Origin: Theocolax elegans
Lineage: Eukaryota; Arthropoda; Insecta; Hymenoptera; Cerocephalidae
DNA length: 64,000 nucleotides
Assembly (NCBI GenBank): GCA_026168455.1
Contig: CM047427.1
Coordinates: 10,755,505 to 10,819,504, forward strand
Direction: 5' to 3'
In this document: piece by piece, positions 1-19,092 of the stretch
How positions within the stretch are numbered: the first letter of the stretch is position 1
Layout of the letters: every line of letters starts with the position of its first letter
Program-made: the position numbers and the translations under genes
Notes under the pieces: generated by a model
Told to the model about the DNA's origin: nothing
The model's input: the letters and a program-made list of their open reading frames with translations, nothing else
The model's database searches: none

Positions 1-285
1 GACAAAGTTCTCGAGGGCACTTTGCCTATCGGCGACACCGGTAGCTTGTTCGATTTCCTGCTCGTAGATGATGTTCTTGGTGGTCCTGGATGCGCGTCCG
101 TCAGCCTTAGACTTGACCAAGCTCACACCAGAGACAAGCTCGAAACTCTCCTTGTCGAAGAACTCCTTGGCTTTCCTGAAGAGGCTCCTCTGTACGCAGG
201 ATATGCTATCCTGTTGGAGGCACTCGTCGATCGTTTGTCCGTACGCCGCGACCGCGAGCACGAGAATTAAAGCGAAGTACTTCAT
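1..285 (-). CDS. Osiris family protein, first exon (partial, runs off window)
   Basis: The minus-strand reading frame opens with ATG at 285-283 and stays open for 95 codons to the window edge, so the rest of the gene lies outside. Residues 1-16 (MKYFALILVLAVAAYG) are a classic signal peptide. They are followed by the paired-cysteine region of Osiris proteins: C22 and C30 in DECLQQDSISC, then VQRSLFRKAKEFFD and the family-like 'ELVSGVSLVKS' stretch. Osiris proteins (DUF1676) are insect-specific and act in the secretory or endosomal system of cuticle-producing epithelia. The missing part should contain the hydrophobic block and tail. A TATA box lies about 150 nt upstream. The start is chosen because the signal peptide begins exactly there. 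Placement in the family is firm. The ortholog number is not: its position next to the other genes would suit the Osi10-Osi14 stretch, but this is a guess. Confidence 0.9.
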   Translation of the reverse strand, partial: MKYFALILVLAVAAYGQTIDECLQQDSISCVQRSLFRKAKEFFDKESFELVSGVSLVKSKADGRASRTTKNIIYEQEIEQATGVADRQSALENFV

Positions 286-433
286 ACTTTCGGTTTGTTT
301 GTTTCCTTCTTTCTCGATAAAACAAAGATGCGTCGATCGCGTTATGTGAGATGAGAGAGAGGTGTATCGTACAATTTGTCTTCTCGGACGAACGAGCGAG
401 GAACGAATCAGAGACACAGGTGTAACTCACTGA

Positions 434-442
434 CTATTTATA
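434..442 (-). promoter_or_regulatory. TATA box of the Osiris gene at 1-285
   Basis: On the minus strand the sequence reads GGTATAAATAGTCAGTGAG, a near-perfect TATA box about 155 nt before the ATG. The start site expected 30 nt downstream would fall near 411. An initiator-like TCAGT lies too close to the TATA box to be its partner. Position and strand fit this gene, and the other cluster genes have similar boxes. Confidence 0.6.
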
Positions 443-1592
443 CCGGCCAACGAGGTGGGTTCGGTCGATAGAGAGAGAGAGTGACGACTACCCGAGTACG
501 AGAGAGAGAGACGAAAAAATGTATCTACAGAATTTTCGAATGTGCTCTTTACCCCTCTCCTCACCTCTCCTCTCCTCGGCGACGGCGGCGGCGGCGGTTG
601 CGGCGGCGAGCGTTATTGGTGATGCAGCTTCCGTCCCAATTGCTTTGCTCGGGTTGGACCACCTCTCTCGAATCCCTCCTTTTTCGGCATCTTTTTCAAA
701 AACGGCGAAAACTGGTTTTTGCCGTCGTTCGATACGTACCCACCCGATATATACGTTATATTCCTTCCTTTGTACGAGGTGATCCTCCTTCTTTTTTTCA
801 TATACAGGGTGCTATGTTTAACGAAACTGTGCCGCGTATCGTCTATACTTACACTTTCTCGCATTGTTCGTACTAATTACTCAACCGAGAACAATGACTA
901 ATTTTTATTTTTTTCTTTATTCTTTTATATTTATATGTATGTATGCTAATGTTGCTTTAACGAGTGGCCTTTCGTTTGGATCATTGGTTATAGGTAGTGT
1001 ACGCACCTCCACAGCTCGACGGACGAAATTGATTTTAATATCGGTATAAATGCCACATAAATATTATTTGTTACGGTGATTATAAGCGTTTTATTAGAAG
1101 GGCCTGTTATTCGTGTACTACAATTTGATATACACTGTCAAGGCATTCGTCTCGATGGCATGTTTCACAGTAATATTTTGACAATCGTCAAATTTTATGT
1201 ATCAGACTGGAGGTTTACAGATGTTTGGTTAACGAGATTTATTAGTTCAAGATTTTTTTTTTCATGGAAACTGTACCTACTAACTGTATTATTAATATTC
1301 AATGTATGTGGAAATTAATTATGTCTTTACGTAATTATTGGCTGATTTTAATAAATTCAACTAATCACGCTGAATAATGAATTAACTAATTTTCGGATAA
1401 AAATTATATTTATAGTTTTCCACAATGATACGAAAATTAATAATGTCGTTAACACTGTGAAAAATAGTAGATTGAAAATGAATCGTAGGAACGTAAAGAT
1501 ATATATATTTCGTAGGAAAATTGTTACAAAATTTATTTATCAATTATTGTTGGAATAGTCATTTTTGGCGCTATCCATGGTTAATTTTGTGG
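443..1592. other. Upstream region with a GC-richer islet, no gene seen
   Basis: About 480-720 is GC/CpG-richer than its surroundings, with a GCG-type short repeat near 580-610 and GA/CT tracts. It may hold proximal control elements of the adjacent Osiris gene. The small open frames here (up to 131 codons) are low-complexity and overlap one another, with no recognisable domain. From about 900 on the sequence becomes AT-rich and featureless. Confidence 0.5.
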
Positions 1593-1728
1593 ATTTAAAT
1601 TATTTGTCGATCTGAAGGAGGTAAAAGATTTGAAAGAAAAACCCAAATTTAGGTATTTTCGAAAAAAGCTAAATTTGGGTTTTTCTTCCCAATCTTTTGC
1701 CTCCTTCAAATCGAAAAATAATTTAAAT
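1593..1728. repeat. Long foldback hairpin (60-bp inverted arms)
   Basis: The left arm (1593-1652) and right arm (1669-1728) are inverted copies matching at 55 of 60 positions, separated by a 16-nt loop. The arms include GATCTGAAGGAGG and AACCCAAATTTAG. A second hairpin at 27120-27252 starts with closely related sequence, so this is a repeated element. It could be a foldback MITE or a hairpin-RNA locus. Confidence 0.85.
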
Positions 1729-3531
1729 TTACATTTATCAATAATAATTTGCCATAAAATAAAATAAATAGCAATCTACTTAATGAATTTTAAAGTTTGC
1801 ATAATAAAATGTTTACGATTAAGAATAATTAATAAAAACTTAATTATTTTTTTAATATTTTAGCGTTTTATCAATATTTTACGTTAACAGTTTTTAAACC
1901 ATTTTAGACAAAATATTCGCTTGAAATAAATAACTAATCATTAAATAATCGATAATATTTATTGTATGTTAACTGTAAGAATTAATTTAATTAATTTTCT
2001 AATAGATTAGAATCAGAATTTTCATTTTGATTTTTGCAGTCAAAAGTATTTAAATGGGTAACTTACCAATGATTTCAAATTAATTTGATTTGTTTAAAGT
2101 ATAAAAACTTGAATTGTCGAAGAATTAAATGGCTTATACCGTAAAAATTTTTGTGATTTTTCAAAATAAAATCATTTAGATTAATTATGAAATTGAGTCT
2201 TGAAAAAATTATTGATTCAAGATTTTTGTTAAATTTGTATTAATTAATGTATTTATACGTTTATATATTATAAGAAATATTAATTACCGACGTGACCACC
2301 TATTATTTGATATACTCAACATTCGGACACAGCCTTTCAGATTAAAAAATTCCAATCCAGATGGTTAGATTAAATGTAACAAAATACATTCTATATCTTA
2401 TATAGTAAAAATTAACGAATTTTAAAAATAATTAGTTATTAATAAGTCTACTATCGAAAAAATTACATAAAATTTCATATTCTTAAATTCACACTTCAGC
2501 TTTTATAGTTATATCGACATACTAAAAATTAAATATCTCTAAATATTTAATGTAACCAATTGACGTGCAGCTCCTCGATATATAGGTAAAAATTTGGTTT
2601 ACTATTAGAAATAATGAGTGTACATAAAAATTGACAGAGTTGTCATACATTTTATCTGTAGCTTGAATCTCGTTTTGAAAGCATGAGGATCTACAATGTG
2701 AATAAGTAGATCTGTGTTATGTGTCGCTGATTCACACGTTAACCAGATTCGATTACAATTAACATCCATCACTTCAAAATCGCTCTAGGTTAAAAAGAAA
2801 TTGAAAATAGTTTATTTCAATACATTGTAATGCACTAGATTAATTAACATTAACATTATTATTGTCAAAATGATGAAATAAACGGGTTTTAAATAATAAT
2901 ATTGAATAAGATTATATAAATAATTATTATGTTAATTTTACGTTAAATAAATTATATTTACATTTATTTGTTTATTTCGATTTAACAACGTTTCGTCAAT
3001 CTTTTCTCGAAGTAATTTATATTTGAATTAATTAAATATTTTTATAATCATCGTAATCATTTATAATAAAAGTTTACCCATTTCACATACATTTTTTACG
3101 ATAAACCAACAAAAGCACGAATGCAATATATAATATCCAACGATCTAAAACGATCTTATCACAGTGGAATCAAATTAAACCACTTAAATAATAAATCCGC
3201 GTTTATCAATTCTAAAGAAAACGTTCAAAAGATTTTTTTCAGGAGACAACAACGCTTGGCTTCGTTAAGCAAAAAAAAAAAATAAGAAAAAAAGAATTGC
3301 TTAAACAAAGGGGACGATTCAACGTCAAAATAAGAAGCCCATATATATACAATATGTCACAGTTGTCATTTTTGTCTCTTTCTCTGCAGCGCAGCAATGT
3401 AAACGTCGCGTTTATCGTCTGTATATCCGAGGACACATCGACGACGTATACCCGGTTATGTGTACTTACGGTAAAGTGTACTTTACTAAGTAAGACCTCA
3501 CTACCTACTCGTACACTGCACTTGTAATACA

Positions 3532-3610
<79 letters not shown>

Positions 3611-4309
3611 GTGAGTTTCACTGCTCCAGGCTTAGGAGTTTGAGAGAAGAGAAAAAATATCGAATGGACAGAGTCGAGGCTTGACATCGTATTACACTGG
3701 ACATTTGAATAAGTATACCTCGTAAATAATACCAAAAGATTATCCGTCTCTATTTTCGTTTAATGATAATTTTGACACAAGAGAAGGATTTCAATCGTAT
3801 TTATATAAATATTACGATCGATTAATCTTGATATTCAATTATTTCGTTGTTCCGTAAGCGATTATTTTCATTCGTCTCGTTCGGATACTTTTTTTTATAT
3901 TTATATGTATATTATGTATCTAATAAGTAACGTTCACCGATTATAGATATGTCGAGATTTGGAATTATTCATTTAGTATTTTTTTTTAGAACATTTATGT
4001 GTTTTTGTAGGCTGGTAATCAAACAAAGACTGTTTATTGAAAATGTTTAATATTGTGAAATTATTTGTCCTTGTATAAGGGCTGAAACGTTGGTTTTGTA
4101 TATCCATCCCCGCGGTAATCTATTACATTGCATATTCTTACAAGATTCATTACGATTATAGTTTAGGATTGTGAACTCGATTAATTACAAAATAAATCTT
4201 ATTAGTTGATTATTTAAAACCAACGAAAATTGTAACAGTATAAGACAAAAGCTTGCAAAATATTCCGAATAAAATAATAATCGAAATTGCGTAAGTAAAA
4301 GGAATATAT
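1729..4309. other. AT-rich intergenic DNA with a CT microsatellite
   Basis: No protein gene was recognised. The main landmark is the CT tract at 3534-3606. The open frames on either side (97 and 76 codons) are built partly from that tract or are AT-biased, and show no domain. Confidence 0.6.
3534..3606. repeat. (CT)n microsatellite
   Basis: Almost uninterrupted CT dinucleotides over about 73 bp, read as GA on the minus strand. It generates an artefactual Arg-Glu repeat frame on the minus strand. Confidence 0.95.
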
Positions 4310-4436
4310 CCCTAGTAGAAATTTAACATTTGAAGTTTAAATAAAACTTTAATTCGGTATTAATTCGGTATTTTATGACACTTGGCTATTTTTTGGCTTA
4401 AAAAACGTTACATTTATGGTCAGATTTCTGCTAGGA
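4310..4436. mobile_element. Short TIR element, CCCTAGTAG family
   Basis: The left end CCCTAGTAGAAATTTAA at 4310 faces an inverted, slightly diverged copy ending CAGATTTCTGCTAGG at about 4435. The roughly 127-bp interior is AT-rich and non-coding. The end motif recurs across the window, so this looks like an internally deleted non-autonomous DNA element. Confidence 0.55.
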
Positions 4437-10966
<6,530 letters not shown>

Positions 10967-11030
10967 AGATAGGAATAAGAGTTTGAGAGGTAAAACAAAA
11001 AAAAGTGGCAATGTCCGCAAAAAGGTATAT

Positions 11031-11159
11031 ATGAATGAAAAGTCCGTGACCGTGGTCGTGGTGCTGCTACTGCTGCTGGTAATTGCAGAGTCGACGGAGA
11101 ATCCCGGATCCGACCTTCAGCGCGAGTCGACGAGCCGGCGCGTCCACTTTCTACTCTGA
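11031..11159 (+). CDS. Possible signal-peptide-encoding ORF or first exon
   Basis: An ATG at 11031 opens a 42-codon frame beginning MNEKSVTVVVVLLLLLVIA and ending at TGA 11157-11159. The first 19-21 residues look like a secretion signal: one lysine, a Val/Leu core, and small residues around A19-S21. The rest (TENPGSDLQRES...) is hydrophilic. It sits in a GC-rich islet in otherwise AT-rich DNA, directly after the long GA repeat. It may be a small secreted peptide, the first coding exon of a larger plus-strand gene (a weak donor GTAATT lies inside, at 11079-11084), or chance from a CTG/GTG-rich stretch. No downstream exon was found. Confidence 0.25.
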   Translation: MNEKSVTVVVVLLLLLVIAESTENPGSDLQRESTSRRVHFLL

Positions 11160-14100
11160 CCCCTCGCTTCGCTCTCGCACGAGAAAGAGGGAGAGAGAAA
11201 GATACCGCCGCCTCCTTCATGTCGTTTTCGTTCACTCGCGGAGATTCTACCGGAAGTAAGAGTCTTTTTTACGACGAATTGTTCGACCAACAATTTTCAA
11301 TACGAGATGAACGATCGCGGTGAGATGCGCTTAATGAGTGACCTAATTTTTACTTTTTTATACGTACCGTTTTTTATTTTCACCCTCTCGTGTTTTATTT
11401 CAATGTAATCGACGTATTTATTTGATTCAGACAACTGTTTTTTTTAATTACTCGTTTTTACTGACGAAGATTCCGTGATGGTTCGGTAAACGGTTGTAAT
11501 TGAATTAGTTTTCGCGTTTTTGCGGCGTTTGTAATCTTAATTAATCGAAAGCTCTGTTTGTGTACATAAACGTCAAAATTTTTCTAAACCAATCAAAAAT
11601 TTTAATTTCCCGCGCTTGAATTTTATGGATTTTTAACGACAGTAATAAAAAAAGTATATGTATATTATATATTATATATCAATTTTTTACTAAAACGATT
11701 AGGTAGATATACATTAGATTTATTTTAGATTAAATGTTTTTAAATGTATTAAAACTTATAGAAAACAGTGACACTTGTAATTATCAAAACCATAAATAAA
11801 TAAAATTGATCATTTTTAATTCGAAAAAGTTATAAATTGTATCTTTAAACAATAATATTTATTAAGATTAAAATTCAACAATGTTAAGCGCGCAAAATGT
11901 GATTTTTTGATTAATTAAAATATCAATATTTTTATATGCATGAATTTGACACAATATTCTGTTATAAATAAGTATATAAAATAAATCAATGAATACGTCA
12001 ATAAATACGTCTTCCTTCTTCGTATATTAAGAGACAATATTACAAATAAAAAACTTTAAAACCTAGAATGACATTAATAAAAAGACAATATAAATGTTCC
12101 AAAAAAATTATTAAAAAATACCGAATAGAATGTACATTTTTAAAAAAATAACTCAGAAATAAAAGTAATATTTAAAGAAAATGTTATTCTATTACTTATT
12201 CAATATATCAGAACGTATATCAAATACAGAAAAAAATCTAATAACAATACGACCTGCTTACACTTGTGAGAAAGTTGATATACAATAGCTTTCAAAATGC
12301 TTAAAACGGTACTCGCGCAAACCGAAAGAATTTGTAAACAAAAAAAAAGGATTGTAAGAAAGAGTAGATCTTGTAAGCGTAATCGAACGATACGCGAAAC
12401 TAACTCGACGCGTTTAAATTTTTCATTCCCATTATCTCAAATAAGGTGAAACATTCCAAAGCTTTATGTGTATATGCACTGGCGCGCCATCATTTTCTCC
12501 GAATGAAAATCAAGAGCAGGAAAAAAAAGATTTTCTATTTTTATTTAATGAGTGTAACGATTATCCTTTTTTTTTAAAATTATATGATATTTTTGATATA
12601 AGTGTAGTAAAATTTGTTCGTCCGATGGTGCATATAGTAATTAAAAAGATGTAAATTTATTGATACCCTCGATTAGTTTTTTTTATTACCGACGTTTCAG
12701 TTAAAATATTTAAGTTTAAGGTAGATTTAATTGATATATACCACGGATTCCTTTCTGGGAGGTCCGTTTGACATGGTGTAATTTCAAATGTAGGTTTCGT
12801 TTATAGTAATTTGTATTTTTTTCCGTTAAATTATTGTTACCGTAAGATTTTTTAATTGGTGTATTTCATGGATTTTGCCAATTACAAATTGTTTATTAAT
12901 AATTGCTATTCTTTTCCATTCATGCGGATTATAATAAGTATATTATTGGCATAGGCGCATTTTGTTAAGTGTTTTTCTTAGTGGCAAGATAGTACATGTA
13001 ACTTTAAACGAAAATGAAGGAAAAATTTTTTTTATTATAATTAATTATGCATTATTTATATACGTACTTTCAAAAAGGGATGCCGTTAAAACGACTGTAC
13101 TACAAACTCAAAAAAATTAGTTCATGGAGATCAATAAATTCACATCTTTCTAATTATATATATATTTATTTTATTGGCATTTATAATTGATTAAAAAAGA
13201 TTGATGGTCTTAGTATTATAATTCAACATTCAATTAAATAATTATTAAAATTGCTAATGCGACAATGCATACATCTTATACAGGATTGACGGATTAAAAT
13301 AATAAACCGAAAAACTTTCACCCACTGTCGCTTTCGCTGGAGTGAGAACAAAAAAAGCGAACCTTCCAAAAAAGAAATGAATTCTTGAAAAAAAGCATTT
13401 TTTTCAAGAAAAGCCGCGACGCTATCGCTTGATCATAACACTTTTCTCAAATCAGGTTCAAATCCTCGATAAAAAGTAAAAGTGAGATCGAGCGAGTCGA
13501 GTTTTCTTTCGTCACCTCGTAGGACACAACGCGCAATACGAAAGAGAGGAAAAAAAAAGGAAGGAAGTTAAATTGGCTTTAAAAAGTAAAACTGAGGTTT
13601 CTCTCCTTGGAGTTGCGAAATACACAGAGAAAGAAAGAGAGAGAGAGGACCACACGGAATATAATGCCAATGGCCTTAAGAGTTCGAGATATTCGCGCAC
13701 GTGTCTGACTGTGTGTCTCTTCGCGTGCAATCGATCGAGGATCGATGACCGAGTTCCGTGACTCGATTGCGTGTTTCTTTAATCATTTTATACGTGTATT
13801 CGATTGGATTCGACAATTGATAGATTTGTTTTATCGCTGCGACAGGTGCGCGTGAAGAAAATTTTTTGTCTTTCCTTTTTTGGGGGCGATTTTCTTTTGT
13901 ATTCTATTTCTGTTTTAAAAATAAATTAATGATGAGATTTCGTTACTGAGGGAAATTATAATGTTTTAAAAATTATGATGGTTTTATGTATTTGTACAGT
14001 ATATAGTTACCTAATATACAGAAATAATATATTTTTTTTTATTGATAATCATTTCTGATTTGTATATAGTGACGTTATCATGATTGAAATTGAAATGCTC

Positions 14101-17100
14101 TTTAAATTTCACTTTTTATTTTACAATTAGAAAATCAAAAATTTTTTAAACGTCGACAAGTTTAATTTCTAATTATTATTTTATTGTTTTTATTTATTAT
14201 TGTTATTAAAATTTACATGCTTCCATACCAGAAAAAGTCCAATTACAAATATGATTGAAGTCTTAATAGGAAATTTACCATAATTTGTTTTATTTCTATT
14301 GACAAAAATAACACTATATCATATTTTGGCCGAACATTGGAAAAATCCTAGTGTATGTTTCCGCAACTCTTTTTCTCTCATTCAAAATTTCAATATATAC
14401 ATACCTAATAATATAAATATAATTTGATCATTATTAGGTCAATTAAATAATTTTTTTTTAAGACTTTTGAATTTCTACATTTTAGCCTTTGTTAATAACG
14501 TTCTCTACAAAAGACAGATAATTATAATGTAGTTTTTTTTAAATTTAATATTGATACATTTTTTAATAAATAATTTATTTAAGTCAGTAAATGGTTAGAA
14601 AATTTATATGCATATGCAGTAAACATTTTAAACGTGCTTTTTCTTTTAATTTCAGTAGTACATTGATGATTAAACAATAAGACAATTAACAATAAGATTA
14701 ATTATAAAATCTTAATTTTACTATAATTAAGACAATAAAGACATAATTATCGAAACGTAATTTGATAGTACACGAAAAGAATATTAAATCAAATTTTGAC
14801 ACTGGGTATCAATCAAAGCTCTTATTACTCGTCGAGTCAACGTACTTTAATTACAATTATTAGTCAATTCACATATACTTGCGATTATGCAACCGTAACG
14901 ATTCATCGCTATTAAAAAACTGTATAATAAAATAGTGCAAGAATCAAAATATTCATTAATATAAAATTATTGTACATAAATAGGAAAAAATAAATGTATA
15001 TTATAATGAAAAGTGCACATTAAGAAAGACGAAAGATATATTCTGTATGTGAGAGAACAAATATAATTTAATTATACTTTAATAATCCACGATGAAACCG
15101 AAAAAAATTTTTCCTTTGTAATTACAATCGAGAAGTCATTTTAATCATAAATAAAAAATAAAAACCATAACCAATGCAGATAAGATTTGACATTAAAAGA
15201 AAAAAAACGAAGTTCTAGGTTAATCATCTTCCACGTGACAGTATATTTCGTTAAATTTAGGACCACTAGCTTGTTAATTATCGATCGACATCGTAAAATC
15301 AATCATCAAAAAGAAAAAAGAAATTAAGGAATCTGCCGATAACTCGAGATGAAAAAGCCGCTCGATCGGAACCTGAAATACCATATACGATGCGCGGGTG
15401 ATTTGAAATTCAAATTTTTCTTCATCGAACGTATCGTAATGTGCATGGAATGTAACGGAGCAACGAAGGGAAGTAAGAGAGAGAGAGAGAGAGAGAGAAA
15501 AGAAAGATGAGGAAGTATCAAAGAGAAAAAGATATGTATATATATACGATTGGTTGATAACTCGGCTACTGTGCCAGTGTCACGTTATTAATAGACGAGT
15601 CGAAAAAAAAAGAAATACATATATATACATATAGTGGTGTGTACTGCAAATAAACCCGTCTATAGGAATCTTGTCAAACGAATTGGGAGATCCTAGCGAT
15701 TTGGTTCGTACGTAACGGGTATTTGGCTTTCTTTACGATTTCAAAAGCGTTGACCGTATAGAATCGTTTGATCCGCAATCGTAAATTATCCGAATTACGG
15801 TATTCCCGCGGCTATATAATACTAATAAAATATTATGTTTTACGAACTCCCAGCTTAAACTGATAGTTTATTTTCAATGGTACCCTTTCCTAACAAGGAA
15901 CATCTTTTTTTTTCTTCCTTATCTGCGAGTATCGCTGTGATTAGGAAGAAAAAAAATTTAATTCGGAGTGTCCTCATAAAATAGTGTGATATTATGAATG
16001 TTGTACAGTTCAAAATTAAATTTTTCGTTTTGCTTGATGAAAAATTAGACTTTATTCAATTAAACCTATATATTATCTTTAGTCAGTACTTTTTGTTAAG
16101 AAAAAGAAATTTTTTTACGTTAATTGTAAAAAAACATATATTTATATACATTTTTTTAAGTTGCGATTTAGTATGGTTATTTTGTAGATAACAATGAACT
16201 CTTTTTTATCGATTTTAAAAAAATACCTAATGTATACCTCTGAACAATCGTTACAATTTATACTAAGATTGGTCACATAAATGTATGTGATACTATTATT
16301 ACAATAATGTACATATTTTATAGATAAAAACGAGATCTAACAATTTTTTTTATTAAAATTTGTTGAAGGTTAAAATTTTATGTGTACCATTTACCTATTT
16401 TCCATTAAAAGGAGTCATGAACAATTAATTATTAAAATTAAACAAGTATCATACCGTTTAATCTTAATTGAGAACCGCATTAAGCTCAATTAAATTATTA
16501 TTAAATTTAATTATTCTTTTAATTAGAAAAAAACTTATTTTTCTAAAAATGCAGACAAATTATATTTAAATATTTCAATTAACTTTGAGTACAGTCATTT
16601 GATATTTTTTGCAAAACTAACTATAATTCAATATCGCATTATAATTCAAATATCGTCCTGATTAAGTGTACAAAAAATACGAAAAGTAATACTTTTTATA
16701 AAATATTTATTCAAATTATAACAATTTAAAATTAATTAATCGGGTATATAATTTTTAAGAACGCTTCAATTATATTTTCGCATCGTTTATTTTATATCAT
16801 AAAAACCGAATTTCCATTATGTACAAAAAAACAGTAAAAAAGTAACGATTTAAATAAAATAAACTTCATTTTAATTATTGATTAATATACATTTTAAGTA
16901 AATATTAATCAAATGATTAATCAATATTGATTCGATCACACAAAAAAGATAACGCGAAAATACAATGTGTTTAAGTGATACAACTGTGCGTTTTCAGTGA
17001 CATCAGCGCATGTAGATGTCGCTAGCGATCATACACGTAGTCGCAGCGGCTATACGAAACGAGACGTTCACAGAAATAACAAAATTCGTTTAATCTTATG

Positions 17101-17473
17101 CTACACCTTGTGAGAATCATGATTATTAAAAACAACATGAACGTAAATACTAATTGACCACTGACGAAAAAATAAAAGATAAAATCGAATCACGCAAAGT
17201 AATGAACAACCCTCCGATAAATATATACAACGTGCAATTTGAAAACGCTCGCCGATTACAATAATTACGCGTGTATACTTAAACAAGAGAAAAGCAAAAT
17301 TGTATCTCAAAAATCCCTTCTGTGTGTGTGTGCGTATATTATATACAAAAAAAAAGAAAGCGATGAAAAACGCAGGAGGAGTGTGGCCCGTCTGGCTTGC
17401 GTATATGAAAAATCTCGCCGAAAAGGAGAAGAAGAAGAAGAAAAATCTGAAGTAAACGAGGAAATAAATTAAC
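11160..17473. other. AT-rich intergenic region, no gene seen
   Basis: No coding region was recognised. About 11160-11300 continues the GC-richer islet, and 13430-13760 and 15230-15830 are mildly GC-richer. A TATA-like GCGGCTATATAATAC lies near 15810 (plus strand), but no linked exon was seen. A GA run lies at about 15476-15498. The rest is AT-rich (mostly TAAAAT-type sequence). Confidence 0.5.
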
Positions 17474-17873
17474 GTTCCGTTATCGGGAGCGCGCATCGAC
17501 GTGTAGGACAATTTGTGACTGTCCTCTTCTCGTCGAGTCGCGAAGAGTCTCGAGAGTCGCGCGCGCCTACACGCGATCCGCGTGCGTGGAAGCGTCGCCG
17601 TCGTCTGCGCGCGAGTAAACCGGACTCCGAGCGTTTTATGGTATTCGAAGCGTAAAAAAGGAAGCGCCTTGGAGTATGGTATTCGTGTCAGTGGGTCTCT
17701 CTTCTTGACTCTTGAGACTTTTTTTTCCTTTTTTTTTCCAACTTCTTCTTTCTTTTTCCTCTCTTTTTCTTTCACCGGTCCGGGTGACTCCTCTCCCCCC
17801 ACTTTTACACCTGGTGCTCCTACTACAGTGTCAAGTTCACCGAATGAGTGGGGGTCGACCGGTGGAACGGCAG
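17474..17873 (+). other. Candidate untranslated/first exon of an unidentified plus-strand gene
   Basis: A CpG-rich block ends at a strong splice donor, GGCAG|GTGAGTAAC, with the exon ending at 17873. Just before it, CACCGAATGAG gives a start at 17844-17846 and a short frame MSGGRPVERQ running exactly into the donor. A possible acceptor, a pyrimidine-rich run ending TACTACAG at about 17828, could instead define a small internal exon of about 45 nt. The composition suggests a promoter or 5' exon with the next exon far downstream. No matching exon was identified in the window. The 233-codon minus-strand frame across this region is low-complexity and not believed. Confidence 0.3.
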
Positions 17874-17879
17874 GTGAGT

Positions 17880-19053
17880 AACACCGAGTTATCGGCTTTC
17901 AGACTTTGAGCGGGATGGACGTGTTTCTCGTTGCAGCGATTCATTTCTTCATATGTTGCTAACATTTCATCGTCATTAACAATTGTTAACACGTTCACAT
18001 TTTATTGTTATTTCTTAGATACTTATTTATTTACTCCAATTTTTTAAATATTTATGGATATTATAATAATTAACCAGTATTATTTCCAAGTGGGTTATAT
18101 TTCAATGATTGTTGTAAAGAAAAATTTAAAGTCTCTTCTCTAGTAGAAATTGAAAACATTTTGCTATATAGGTATGAAAAAGACATTTAAGTTAAATTAG
18201 GGTTAGTTTATGAATTTTTGCAAATGCAAAATATAAAAAATATAAATTTATATGTAAATATAGAAAACTGTATATGCATTTTTTGAATAATAAATCCAAA
18301 TTTTACATAGCATAATTGATAATTCAAATTTTTACACTAACATTATGATCAGCATTACTTTATTTGTTAATTTAATGTTCTTTTAAAATTATCATACTAT
18401 TATATAAATATAATGAAATATAGTAATATTATTGCTATTAGTTTTGTTTTTGTTAGTGTTGTGTTTATTATTTATTACTATTATATTGCACATACGGTAA
18501 TATTTGAAACTGCATGTTAGACATAGAAAAATGTTGTAAACTATTATTGTAAATATATTTATTAATGATAATGTAGTTAAATTATAATTTATTTTTGTTG
18601 AAAATAAATGAATAATGATATTTCATAAATAATATCCAATATAAAAATAATTAGTAATGTAAAAATTAAAAGTTGGTCAGTATTTTACCTGCATTGTTCT
18701 GTCCCTATATAAAACAAATGATTGTAATTTAAAGATAAATTGCAATATATCGATGTTATTAAGACGACCATTTATACATATAGCATCAATGCCAAAACGA
18801 GAATTAACGTACCTGGTGCATATAAAAATAAAAATAATCTAATAGAAATTGAATCTTTTTAGGTCAGACGAAACCATTTGCTGGCCATTAATTACAAAGT
18901 TATTGCCCAGTTTTTGGCCACGTATCTCGGAAACGACAACGTTAACGAATTTTGTTGGTTCGATAGAAAATCAGGTTGATTAGCTTTATTAATTTATGTC
19001 GAAAGACATTTTTACGATCAAAGGGAGGCTATACATTTACGCGAACAGACTTC

Positions 19054-19092
<39 letters not shown>

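Noticed and set aside
13440..13475. B-box-like GGTTCAAATCC
   Set aside because: No matching A box or cloverleaf upstream.
17101..17802. 233-codon minus-strand open frame
   Set aside because: Low-complexity Lys/Glu and Phe-rich stretches, no signal peptide or domain, and it crosses both AT-rich and GC-rich blocks. Looks like chance in a purine/pyrimidine-biased region.
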